NCBI GenBank assembly: GCA_024699855.1
Contig: JAMPIQ010000001.1
Location: forward strand, 2,542,001 to 2,606,000
DNA: 64,000 bases
Reading direction: 5' to 3'
Source: Aphelenchoides besseyi
Taxonomy: Eukaryota; Nematoda; Chromadorea; Rhabditida; Aphelenchoididae
Shown one piece after another: positions 1 through 12,081 of the stretch. The notes under the pieces were generated by a model. That model worked only from the letters and a program-made list of their open reading frames with translations, was not told where the DNA came from and made no database searches. Each line of letters opens with the position of its first letter. Within the stretch, counting starts at the first letter, position 1. A program made the translations under genes and the position numbers.

Positions 1-1061
1 AGCCGCGAGATCACTGCAGCACGAGCAACTGAAAACGATTGGAAACAGTAAGTTCAAAGTCCACCATTCTGTAGTATATGAATCAATGTACCTTCAATAT
101 TCTTCTTTCAGTCGCTATCAATCGTTGACTGGCGGTCGCTATGGCAAAACAGCTCCGGTCTATAAGTGCGAACCAGGAGCTGCGGATGAAATGAACTCGC
201 CAGAAAGTCCTTCAAATCGTCGATGGAAACGCGAGAGAACTCCGGACATTCCGATTCCTCGCAGAAACCGTTCGGGCAAACCAAACGAGGAGTCCGATCG
301 GCCACATGGCACTCGCGATCGTCGTGGTATGTTTCTGTACTTATCATAGTCTCTAGTTTGGTTTCCAGATCGTCGCTCTCGATCTACTTCCCGACAACGC
401 ACTCGTAGACGCCGCACTCCAAGCAGTTCACCGGATGAAGAACGTTCGCGAAGAAGACGTCGCAACTCCAACGATCGAGAAGAACGTAAACGTTCACCTC
501 CACGGTAAAAAAACTTTTCTTTGAGTTTTGATTGTTGATTTCAGACGCAAAATTTCTCGCGATTCTTCGGACGACAATCGAGCACCAAGACGACGTCACA
601 GTCCGTCCAACGAGCGTCGTCGACGTCGTAGTCCAAGCGACTCGCCGCCGAGGCAAAGAGAGAATTGACTGTAAATTTGAAAGAAACTCATTTCAGACGC
701 CGTGTTCATAAGGACGACAGTGAGCGTGTTGAGCGTCGAAAACAACGCAGTTTGTCGAACGAACGACGTCGCAGTTCACCAAAACCGCGTAAAGTCGAAG
801 AGCGTCCACAAAGACGTGAAATCAGCAGGTAAACGTCGGCATTCCGATTCGCTTTCAATTTCTTTTCTAGTTCCGAAAACCGCGATCCATCACCGACTAT
901 TTCCAAGTAAGGTTGCTCATTGCAATGGAATCTAATTGGTTTTGTTTAGGAAAAACAAACGACGTCACGATTCCGATTCGGAGCACGAATCCAAACGCTC
1001 CAAAAAAGAGAAGAAATCGAAGAAGGAAAAGAAGAAGAAACACGGCCGTGAGAGCGATTGA
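1..1061 (+). CDS. RS-rich nuclear protein, 3' part (5' end outside window)
   Basis: Several short exons (1-47, 112-about 328, then more) join into a chain dominated by Arg-Ser, Arg-Arg and Ser-Pro runs and ending in a Lys-rich tail that stops at 1059-1061. The first visible exon reads into a less biased stretch (RYQSLTGGRYGKTAPVYKCE) before the RS region starts. Such RS domains are typical of SR splicing factors and nuclear-speckle proteins, where phosphorylated RS dipeptides mediate spliceosome contacts. No RRM, PWI or other folded domain is visible because the 5' part lies upstream, so the exact family (SRRM, RSRC, NKAP and others) is not resolved. Introns are about 45-65 bp with GT-AG ends. 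RS-protein membership is inferred from composition. Confidence 0.6.
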
Positions 1062-1499
1062 TTAACTTATTCTTATTGTTTAATTTTATATCTTGTTAAA
1101 ACCAATGTTTCTGATCGCCGTTGAGCTAATCGGCACACAAATTTTTTGTTTACATCGACCTCCTTCTCATTGTCAGTGTTCGCGATAAACAGTTTTTTTC
1201 GATGAAAGTGAAAGTAGATTTGCGAAAATGTTCGCTGACGATCATCGACAAATACCTTTGCGGCTTAAAGTGGTCAGAAAAAAAGAAGATGAAAGAGTCG
1301 CTTTTTGATAAGTTCGACGAATCATCCTGACGGGTCACTTTCAGCGGGGTGCTGAAATGGAGAAGCAAAATACGCGTCCGGGGCTTCGAATTTTGTGATT
1401 CGTAATCGCTTTTTCGCTCTCAATCGCTTCACCGCACCCACTTTTTTACTTTTAGTTACAAAATTGGCAACTTGTTTTTCTTTCAGACTGCTTGCCGAA
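1062..1499 (+). other. Intergenic / 5' leader before the KIND-FERM-PDZ gene
   Basis: No convincing coding exon is visible. A polypyrimidine tract and AG acceptor end at about 1486, fourteen bases before the chosen start codon of the next gene. This region may hold a promoter plus outron, or a short untranslated first exon. Confidence 0.4.
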
Positions 1500-4400
1500 A
1501 TGCAAGAGGACGAACGGGTGAGTTTGTTCGAAATTTTCGAGGTTCGGGCCTCGGGATTCAGCTCTGCCGAACTCTTGGCGATCATCTACTCAACATGCGA
1601 CTACTTACTTTCCATACAAGAACGAGGTCTTTTCTCTTCATCTTCCGTGTATATTAGCTATCATGGTAAAATCAAAGTGAGTCCTTGATATTGTTGCACT
1701 ACTTATGACTAGTGTTTTTAGATCGAATTCCTTAACGATGTTCCTTTCGAGTTCTTACCGCCAGAGATTCAATCAACTCCGACAACAAAGATCGTTGATA
1801 GTCAGGTTGTTTGGGTGTTGGGCGAAGTTGTTCGCGGTCTCAGTCAACCCGATTGTGCAGACGCGAACCTTTTTTCTTTGATCAACTTAATGACAGTCAG
1901 TCATGTCGAAACTCGACCAACAATCCAGTATCTACGTCAAATTGCAAAGAATCGAATTGCTAATCCCGAGTCCGTTCCGAATATGCTTTTGACTTTGTAC
2001 CAAGAAGTTATGGGCGATGTTGAAGCGTTGGCTGATGATTCAGACACAGAAAGTATGATCACAACGAACGACAACCGACAACCGAAATTCGGAACAAAAG
2101 TGGCACAAATGACCAGAGCATCAACGAGTGTCTCTTCCACTCCCGCCGGTTCAACAACCTCACCGGGCGAATTACAATCGTTGTCCTCGAGTTTGGATGA
2201 AGAGTCGCTTGTAGATATCAAAGAGACTACTGACGATGTTTTTATGGTAAGAATTAAAACGAATTCATAATCAATTGCTTTCCAGATCGAACCGATTCCC
2301 GAAATCGTAACTCAAGCGACAATCGTTGATGACGCATCTTCATTGAGTCTCAGTCGTATAAGCGAAGAATCTGCGCTGCCAAGATCTCCAGACTCACCAA
2401 TGGATGGAGTTATTGGATCTAGTACGACGGCAACAGCAGAACCGTCAGAGAACATTCGATTCATGGATGAGATGGTGGTCGAAAAGAAAGAAACCAAAAA
2501 CGAAACAATCATGATCCTGCCACCCGTTGCTCAGACCAAACGTCCAAGTCGACCGCCAGCTACCGATATCACTCACGAATTCTACAACAACTCGCAGACC
2601 AACAAAGAACCCGTTGAAGGTAATAAGCAAATTTGTAGCTGAAAATATTGTTTTCATTTGAGTTGAAATTCATCATGAATCAAGTCGACCCGCTTCTCCG
2701 GTCAACAATCGAGTCCGATACGAACGGAATAAACCAAAAGATCCTGCTATTTTTCATCACCAACATGCAATCGACGAGGTGATGAGTTCGTCAAGATCTC
2801 AACTAAATTTTAATTTAAAGGTTCGCCGTCCAAGCAAAGAATTACCGACTGTACCCATTCATTCGACTGTCAATCAATCGCCCATTTCTGCTCGTAAACC
2901 ACACGAATCTCCGGCTTTATCTCGACACAATTCGCTACAATCATCGCAAATTCGACGAAGATCAACGGCCAGACGTATGCCACGAAAGGTTTGGTTTATT
3001 TGAAGATCTAATCTCTAACCATATCTTTTCAGCCTGTTGCAGTTCCCGAGTTTATTGAAAAACGAAATTTACCGTTGATTAGATTGAGAGCTCAAAGTCA
3101 AAAACGAAAACGAGTGACTTTGCATCGCATCGAAAACACTCTTGTTTTGGTCAAACTGGTCAACGGACAAACAGTCGAATTGAATTGCCGAAGCGACGTT
3201 CTCGTTGCGAACATCTTCGATACAGTGGTTTCACATCTGAACATTAGTGAGCACTCGTTCTTCGGATTGGCCATATTCAAAAGTAAGTAGTTGATCTTTT
3301 GGATGTTCAACAAGTTTTCTTCTTAGACAACGAATTTTTCTTCCTTGAGAACGATCATCGATTAGAGAAATTTGCACCGCCCGGATGGAAATATGTTTTG
3401 AGGAATGGAAATTCGGTCAATTTCATTCTTTTCCTGCGCTTCAAATTCTATCCAAAACGCACCGAATTCATAAGGTAGGATAAAATAGTCACGAGTTATG
3501 TTTGAAACTCTGTATTTTTCAGAACTGAAGTTACAATGCACGAATTGTACCTACAACTACGCCAAGACATCATCAATCGTTCTTTAATTGGCAATAGACA
3601 ACAGGCGTTTGAAGCTGCTGCAATTGCTCTTCAGGCGGAATACGGCGATTATCAATTGGGAACTGTCGAGTATTTCGATATCAACAACTACCTGCCAAGT
3701 TCACTGCTGTTAGAATCGGGTGGAATGCAAGAGGCACGACAAGAACTCATTCGTAGGCATCAAAATATGAACGGTTATAAGACCGAGCGTTGTGAGCGAA
3801 TGTTCATTCGATTGTGTCAAACAATGCATTCATTTGGTGCTCATTTTTACGTTGTTCACAAGTTCAAACCATCAACGAAAGGCGATGAACGAAATGCTCG
3901 TTTTCAAGATCTGCAAACTGTTGCGATCATGCCGCATGGTCTTGGAATTTGCAAAGACACGGCTTCGCGGAACATCAACGTGACATACGAATGGCATTTT
4001 ATTCGAACTCTTCAATACGATGGCAGACGATTCTTAATTGCAACAATAGAAAACAACGTTGCAATGGACCATGTTTTTTACACTGATCATTTTACAAAGT
4101 GAGTTTTTTTGTTGCGATTTAATTTGTCTGATTCGTTTTTAGAAGTCGCTATCTTGTTCGTTTTGCCGCTGATCAGCACAAATTTATGATGCGAATGCGT
4201 CAGTGGCAATCAACGTTGGTCAGATCGAAGATGCCGTTGAAAGACGTTGACGTTGATCTAGATCCAGAATCCAATGCCGAAGAGGTTGCTAGTCTCGTTA
4301 ATGGAACACACTCATCTCCCAACAACACACTCAATGGATCTCGTCGGTCTAAGAAAGATGTCGAAATGACTGCGGAGTTCATTGAAAAAACGTATGGAGA

Positions 4401-6038
4401 AGACGCTTCGATTCTCACATTTTGCATCGAGAAGCATCCGACACGTGGTCTCGGATTGACTCTTGTAGACGGAAGTGTGAATGGAATTAAAGGCGTTTAT
4501 GTCAAGTCAGTTGCTCCAGATGGTGATGGAAAACGAAAAGTAAGTGCTCGCGATCAATAGATACACAATCTTCTTTCTTTATTAGGGTTTGCATATGGGT
4601 GATTGCATTCTGAAGTTGAGTGATCAATCGTTGTGCAACAAAAGCCGTCACGATGCGGTTGAATTGGTGAAATTGTGTCAACACGAAGTTCATTTGGAGG
4701 TTTTGCGTTTTCATTCGATCACTGCGGTTTTGGGACCGGAAGGGAATACGATTTTGCCGTCGAGTGGAATAAAAGGCCAGTCGTCAGTCGATGGTTCTAC
4801 TCCATCATCAGTCGATGCTCGAGCAACCAAATCTAGAGGCTTATCACGTGCCGATGATATTTCGAGTATTTCGTCGGACAAATCCAGACAAACACGAACA
4901 CCACCAGCTCAACGTAAATCTCAATCTTCAACTTCAGTTCTGGTTCAACGTCGACAACGAGCGGTTTCGGATTTTGGAGCCATTGGTGATACACTACCAA
5001 AAATGAACAGCGACTACCTTCTTGCGAGTATGGACAAGATTCCACAGTATAAATTTTCCACACGACATTCTTTACGGTTTTTTGTAGGGTAAATGCCAGT
5101 GATTCGAGTGATGATGAAGTCACTGAAACCAACAACCAACGGAACTATCAACCGGCATCGATTTACAATTTTCAACGAGATGTAGAAGAGACATCACCGA
5201 CGACAAATCAAAAGAACAATTACGAATCAATGAATCGTCAAGGCGGTGGTCACTATCAACAGCGCGGCAAACCGTCCGATACGTCCAAATACACCAGAAG
5301 TAATGGAACAAGCTCAAAGCAAAAGTTTGTTTCAGATGAAAACAATTAATCGTATTTTAGAGACAACATCGACTGGACAAACGATTTGGCTGATATCAGA
5401 TCCGACGAGGAATCGTCGTCCACGAACATTTTGACAGTTCAGTTAAATCGAATTCCCGGACATACGCTCGGATTTCGTATTGCTACAACGGAAACTCGTG
5501 CTTACATCAAACAAATCAATTCGGAGCCTGCGATCAGCGCGGGTTTACAAGTTAACGACCGGATTATTTCGGTGAGAATTGAAGGCAATGACTTTACTAG
5601 TTGGTTATTCAGATTGATGGACAAAAAGTCGAGGGTCTTAATCATCAGGAAGTGGTGAACTTGTTGCGTACTGGAAACAACGCTGTTCGTTTGGTAGTCG
5701 AAAGAAACTCGGAACCACAATCCGAAGGTTCAACGATAACCGTTACTTTGGACAAATCCCAAAGCTCATCGTTGGGTTTGAGTTTAGCGAAACGACAGGC
5801 ACAATCGGGAATATTTTTGCGTTCATTAGGTTCGTTTTATGATTGCAGAAGATCAAACAAGTTGTTTTCAGTTCCGGGCTCAATAGCCTATGAAGAAGGA
5901 TCGTTGAAAGTTGGAGATCAATTATTGTATCTGAATGGTGAAGACATCAGGGATGAATCGCCGAATGCAATCGTGGAAAAACTGCAAAAAATCATCGGGA
6001 AATTTGACATTGTAGTTCGTAGAAATGAGCTTGACTAA
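1500..6038 (+). CDS. KIND-FERM-PDZ scaffold protein (FRMPD2/PTPN13-like, no phosphatase domain)
   Basis: A multi-exon gene. The first exon encodes a KIND domain (VSLFEIFEVR start, 1500-1676, continuing from 1722). A Ser/Thr-rich linker follows, then a FERM domain (about 3040-4240, with the F1 ubiquitin-like lobe, the helical F2 and the PH-like F3). Three PDZ domains follow: PDZ1 about 4410-4730 with carboxylate loop RGLGLTL, PDZ2 about 5425-5710 with loop HTLGFRI, PDZ3 about 5730-6030 with loop SSLGLSL. The chain stops at 6036-6038, so the tyrosine phosphatase domain of PTPN13/PTP-BL is absent. KIND-FERM-three PDZ is the order of vertebrate FRMPD2, a basolateral and synaptic membrane scaffold. 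The start at 1500 is chosen because KIND domains lie at the N terminus and an acceptor sits just upstream. Domain identities are read from sequence; the role is inferred from the family. Confidence 0.88.
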
Positions 6039-6584
6039 GGGGCCTTTAGTATTTCTTCTGTTAATGCATTCCTACTCAAATACTGCGCAATTTAATAATC
6101 ATTTTTGTAGTTTCTATTTTCATATCAACAACTGTCATTTCCGATACAAAACTAACAGTGACCTTAATTTATGCAATGAAAAGTTTGCCTACTGAGTAAC
6201 CGTCCAGCATTTCACTTCATCCCATCATTCACTTTCTACTGGAACCTCACTTAAATTATTTACGACATTTATAAGGAAACTTCTAAGTCATTTCATGGTT
6301 GTAAATAAACTGTCTGAAGAAGACAAGAAAGTCTCGATTATTGTTTTTATTGTTCATTACGAATAAGAAATGCTCTTTGATTCGAGTTAATAACCTGAGG
6401 TTATTAGTGGGATACGACGAATGAGATGCGGAGTTTGTCAAGTGCACACACACACGGTGGTTGAAAGTCGAAGAAGAGAACTCGGTCAAGTGCATAGTTT
6501 AATTGGAACGGAAGTTTACGAGAAGAAAAAACACGCAAAGAAAGTCAGGGATCGGTTAGTTCGGTGTTAGAGTGCTGAAAAAGG
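6039..6584. other. Convergent intergenic region
   Basis: This lies between the converging 3' ends of the scaffold gene (plus) and the FLVCR-like gene (minus). It is AT-rich and carries a short CA run near 6446. No coding exon or RNA gene was recognised. It presumably holds both 3' UTRs and polyadenylation signals. Confidence 0.4.
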
Positions 6585-8619
6585 TTAAGATTTTGTTTGA
6601 ACTTCATTTCCCTCATGGCCATTCTCCAACAATAGAGGGGAATTGGCATTATTTACCGATGTTAGTTCTCGTTTTTGGCTTTGCGCTTTCTGTCGTCGCA
6701 AATCCGATCGAATGGTTGCAGTCACAATCACACCAATGAAAAGGAAACCACACATAATCAAGTTCGAATAGAAGATACCAATGCTGTACATTAACTTTCC
6801 CATCCACAAAGTCATCAGAACTCCGATCACTTGGACAGCTCCGTTCAATAGACCGGACGTTGTGCCTTCAGCAATCGGGAACGTCAATTCGGCAGCAAAT
6901 TCGAATCCAATTGGTAAATAGCCGGTCATGAAGAAGCCCAAAGAACCGGATGCGAAGAAAATAATCCATAGATCCATTTGGAGTGTAAATGTGAACAAAA
7001 TCATCCCGGCAAATGACAAAATATACACAACCAACGTTGTTCCTCTGCAATTAATTATCCTTATATTGTCACGAGGTTGTTTCCTACTTGAAATGATGAA
7101 ATCGATCAAGAATGTATCCTAAATTAGGCTCTAGTTTTGTTGATGGTTAAAGAGTTTACCGCAAACCACTGAACCCAACATTCCGGCAACGACAATCAAC
7201 AGTCCAATAGTTCCGGTTTCTTCCTGTGCATTCGGATGGTAATGCAGAACCATTTGACTCAACAAAGTCGATACTGCGTAGAAAACACCAACATTAAGTG
7301 CTAAAAGAATACTTTACATTCACTTCTATTTTCAATCATTACCGTAAGTGAGAAGTAATAACAGGTACTAAATGTTCGGGTATATTGGCGTTTGTAATGA
7401 TGACTTACATTGACATTTGTACATAACTGCTTTAAGGAACCAATAAAATCGCTGTCTCCCGCCTCTTCAATAGCTCGCACTTGAGCCAAACTTGGTGGTA
7501 ACGGAGGTCGTTCTTTGAAAACTGAAAACTTTCAATGAAAGATAACACACAACGACATTACTCACACAAAACAACAAGGATCAGGATTGCCGTATTAAGC
7601 ACACCGGATATTAAGAATAGCAAACTCAAGTCATAAGCAATCGAATCTTTTGTTCCTTCGTGCACGAGCCACGGCGGTAGAACGAAACCGATTGCGATTC
7701 CAAGCTGATTGCCGAAAACACCTGCAGCACATGCCGTTGAGACCTGTCTAAAATGAATGGTCTAACTATCAAATCGAATATCAAACAATACTCGGGACCA
7801 AACCAAACGGCTGCAAGTCGTGGTGGAATTCCGAGGATGAAAACTTGAGATGAACCGACGATCGTTTGCGCCATAAACGTGAGCCAAAATTTATCTAATA
7901 TGCAATCATTTATGTGAACAAAATTAGTTGTGGTACCTGGATGAGTGGACAACAACTTCAACCACGCACCAAAACAGTTCCCAAATGCTCCAATCAACAA
8001 GCTTGTTCTCAGTCCATATTTGTCCAAAAACCAACTGAAATGATCAGTCATGTACATTAATTGTTAATGTTTTTGTTCTTTTGTTGTCGTTCAATTTGTT
8101 TCTTCGTCGAGTTTCCAATTTCTGTAGACTGCAAATCTAACGGACACCCTCATCAAATTTTGATTAAGAGCGTGCGAATCAAACGGTAGAAAGGAAATTT
8201 GAAACTTTGCGTTTAATCCGCAAAATTGCATTCAACGTGCACTTCGAAATAAAAACACGATATGCACGTGATGTTCGAGACGTTCAAAAAACCTTCTTGT
8301 TTCAAACATCAGAAACATTCAACTACAGTACCTGCCAGGGAAGACCAGGATCGTGTACGTGAGCATGTAGATCATTGAAGTCCAATTCACATCATCGTAA
8401 GAAACACCATAGAAGTCGGTAATGATGTGAGCAATGATCGAATACTCTAAATGCTTTGTTCGAAATTTCTGCTAGAATGTTTTTACCAATCCACTGAAGA
8501 GCATTTGAAGCAGAGAGTATAATGAACATAATCAGCATCAAATATCGTTTCTTATAGACACGAGTTTGCGAGTTTCCGTCTGCATCGGGAAGTGAAGATG
8601 TGGGTTCGTTGGATAGCAT
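6585..8619 (-). CDS. FLVCR-family major facilitator transporter (SLC49-like)
   Basis: Exons on the minus strand give a 12-TM MFS protein. After a short polar N terminus (MLSNEPTSS) comes the family signature near TM1 (ILSASNALQW), then WFLDKYGLR after TM2, VFGNQLGIAIGF, and DRFHH before the C-terminal half. The tail is polar. FLVCR1/2 proteins are plasma-membrane or mitochondrial transporters for choline and related substrates, with haem export proposed earlier. The start codon at 8617-8619 is followed in frame by the first TM segment. Introns are mostly short, but one of about 290 bp (about 8039-8332) splits the TM2 region. Which vertebrate FLVCR is the orthologue cannot be decided. The family call is firm; the substrate is inferred. 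Confidence 0.85.
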
Positions 8620-8639
8620 GATTGTAAGTATGTTAACAA

Positions 8640-10101
8640 TAAGTAATTACAGACGGAAAGCCCACAACATCAATCTAAAACAGGCAACTGTAAGGTGATG
8701 GAAAAATGCGTAATCTATAATCTATTGAAGGAATCAATCACATACAGACCTTCAACTTTTCAACAATGTCGAGCTTGTGAGATGATCCGCTCGACGTGAT
8801 TCGCGTGGTTCGGTTGCTCAAACCGCCGTCCCAACGCGCACTCATGCTCTACAGCAGCTTTCCAAGTCACCGCCCAGTTCTCGAGTTTGACAGTCTTCAG
8901 CTCTTTCGACCACGCCCAACGTGCTTTCGGGTCCAAAATCCGCTTTGTTTCTTCTTTTGTGTATAGTCTCAATATCACTTACGGGTCGCGCACGTCTTAA
9001 TGCAAACACACGTCTTAGAAAGCGATCTGCTTGCAAATTGAACTCCCGATCTCCGGTCTTTCAAATTCAAATTCGCGCCCCACAAGTGCGGACATTCATA
9101 CGCGAACTGCCCATCGCTTAAACCGAAAAAGATTGTGCAAACGTGCACGAGCTCAATGACAACAGTTGGGGGCCATGAACATGAAAACCGCACCGAACGA
9201 TTTGCCGCAAACATCCCGCTTCCTCCGGTCTCGTGCTCGAAAACTCGAAGAGGTCGGAGGCCGAGAGAGAGGACCAAGGAAAGTGCGAAATCAACGGACG
9301 TTGTTAATTAATCGCTCGATCACAACGCTCACAAATTTTGATCCGACAAATCGGACCTCGTTTTTTATCCGTCAGACACTTCAGAACGGCAGTCGAAAGA
9401 CACATCCGTCAACAGATGTATCCACTTGTTAATTCGAAAATCAATTTTTCCTTCCCAGAAGAAACTATCACATTATCACATTTAAGTATCGTATTAGTGA
9501 GAAGCAATAAAACGGAAAATAGATGCGTAGAAGATGGAAACCGATCACTTGAATGCCAATGCCTTCAAACGAATCGAAACAAGCAAACAGATCCAATCGA
9601 ATAGTTAACCAAACTTGCGACCATTGAACACAAAAGAAGTGCATCGATCAGCCGATTCATTTTTCGACGCTCCGTTAATTCCGCGACGGAAAATTCCCCT
9701 CTGACGAGTTGCGTGTATTGAACCGAAATTCAACAACAACCGATCGGGAGGGTACTTCCGATGAAATCAATCAATGACGTGGCGAGATCATTCCGTTTTG
9801 GTTTAAACTTCCAGTCAGAACACGCACGTGAGAAGAGATTCGTAAATCTGATTTATTTACCCATAAAAAGCCCGGTGGTTGACAGACCAAGAGGACCGGT
9901 TTGTTATCAGCTGCGAGATTGGAACGGAAACGTCAACAGTGTTTATTGGTTCTTTCAGTTTTTTTTCACGAGCGTAGTACGACGGCGGTTTTCTTCGTGC
10001 ACATTCCTTTCGACTAATTAGAAACTTGCAATGGAAACAAAAGTCTTATTATTCTTTTCAGACACTATATAACAGATCATAAGTGAGATAGTCGTGTTTC
10101 A
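8640..10101. other. Long intergenic region upstream of the FLVCR-like gene
   Basis: About 1.4 kb. Short ORFs occur on both strands but overlap each other and show neither splice structure nor a recognisable family. It probably holds the FLVCR-like promoter and the 3' end of the minus-strand gene that stops at 10102. No tRNA, repeat array or transposon end was recognised. Confidence 0.35.
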
Positions 10102-11782
10102 TTACGATTTCTTTTGATCGACGTTTTCAATGAGTTTCAACAACTTGGAATGTGCGATGATCTTCGTATTCAAACGTGCTGTCAACTCCTGTATGTTCAC
10201 GTTTTCCAACACAAAGTTCGTGAATTCGGGCTGTAGCATAACCCAACGTAATGTTTCTACTGTAGCTGTGAACCCGATTCGGCTTTTCGCTTTGATTCCG
10301 AAGTTCATTAGATGGCAAATGTCGGCGAGGAGATGAAAAGTCAACGAAATGTTTCGAACAATTTTGGCCACTCCACGTAGAACTACGATACGCCGTCTAG
10401 TCTTCAGAAACGATTCGTAGGGTTCAACGTTGACAACAAAGAACCGAGAAACCGTGTGGTGCTGAAAATAGATTTCAACATCGAAATTTAAGTTCATTTA
10501 CCGCCAAAGATTCCAACAACAAAGTAGTGCAAGGGCGTCTGATTTTCTGTTGTTTCTCGGTCAACATGATTGGAAGTTCGTTGGACAGAAAGCTTGCTAC
10601 TTGTTCTTTGACGTTCTGCGGCATCTTATCGATTAGATCGTGATAACAAATGAAGTGAATTAGCGAAGAAAACCCAAAACATCGTTCGACAATCGACCTC
10701 AGAAAATCGCCGTTTAAAATGCGACAAATGAAATGGAAAATCGCTTCTTGATTTTGTTTTCGTTGATTAAATGAGTGAATTTGAAGACGAAACCACGAGC
10801 TGTTGGCATCAAGTGCGGCAAATAAACGCAGAAGACGAAGATCAGTGGTTAGAATCGTAGTTAGCATTCCATTAACCAGTGGTCGATGATTTAGAATCTG
10901 CAAATGACACGAAATTAAAGTTCACTGTCATGCCAATACCTGCAAAATAACGTCAGCAAATCGTAGTTTATACGTCAAGTTTACGCTCTTGGAGCTCATT
11001 ACCGGCAAAATTGAAGAAGCAAGTGAACTTACAATCTCCCTGTGAAAATTGTTGTCTGAGGCCGACCAAACTCGAGCGATCAATTGCATCGCATTGTCAA
11101 ACAATTGAGTCACAATCAAGATCGATGGCAAGCCAGAAACGAAAGTTTTGGCGGCTTCAGTTCGGGCAAAAGATAAACTCGAAGTACCAAGAAGACGATC
11201 AAGGGCGGTCAGTCGCTGCGACAAAAGAACTGTGGAATCAGCAATCAGGCGTGCAAATTGATTTAATTCAAAAGCAGCTGCAGGTCGAATAGATTGTCCA
11301 AACGATAGGGTACTAAGAGCGAGAAGTGTACCCGTTGAATCAGCTGATGAAGAATAGAAAATTCTCTGAAAATTCGATCTGATCAATTTTCTATCATTAA
11401 TTACCGCATCTGGAGATGAAAGCGAACGAGTCGAAGTGAGGTGTCTACAAACGTGAAGAAGTCGATCACGAAAGAACTTAAATTGAACGCAAAATGCAAC
11501 TCCATTCACTGCATTTCGAAAGCGACGTTGAGCAAATTGAGAGGTTAGATCGTAGGCCCGATGAGTTCCGATTCCCGAAGATGAAGTGGAAAGGTTAGTT
11601 AGACGTGATTGGAATAAGATTCGTTGTACTGCGGTTTCAATTTCAATCTTAAACTCCGAAACAACAATCGTCGCCAAATCGTGGAAAAGCTGTTGTCGAG
11701 ATCTTTCCGTTGATGTGGTTCGTTGAAATCGTCGTAGACAAACGTTAACTTGTTTCTCGACAGACTGACCATTTCTATTCAT
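10102..11782 (-). CDS. Unidentified helical protein (possible ARM/HEAT-type), several exons
   Basis: Open frames on the minus strand join across short GT-AG introns: about 10460-10501 (donor GTAAATG, acceptor TTTTCAG), about 10900-10940, and probably an in-frame 40 nt intron near 11400. The product, about 500 residues, is rich in Leu, Ile, Phe and Arg with amphipathic helical periodicity and has no signal peptide or TM segment. It looks like a repeat-helical scaffold, but no family motif was recognised. The ATG at 11780-11782 is only a default start. Plausible in-frame coding continues upstream (about 11870-11940) through a GTGAGA donor, so the true N terminus may lie there, head to head with GOT2. 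No function is proposed. Confidence 0.6.
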
Positions 11783-12081
11783 TTAAACCTATTGATTGAT
11801 ATGCAATTCATGTCAAGTGGATTTGGATGTCATGGTGACAGTAACAACGTGATTCTCTCACCGAAGTTTTGCGGCCTTGAGATTCGTGGCATTCAGTGAA
11901 GCAGAAAAACTGAACGACTCGTAACAGTCGGAACTTTTTCGTTCGTTCAATCAAAATAAGCGTGTGTTCAAAACGTGAGAAACATGCAGCGTTCCGACTG
12001 GCTGCGTAGATTTTTTTCGCCTTCGACGTTCCAAATTCTTTGCAAATGTGAACAGTAAATTGACCATTTTTCAGTTCCACG

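Noticed and set aside
6440..6460. CA dinucleotide run
   Set aside because: Too short to be more than an ordinary microsatellite.
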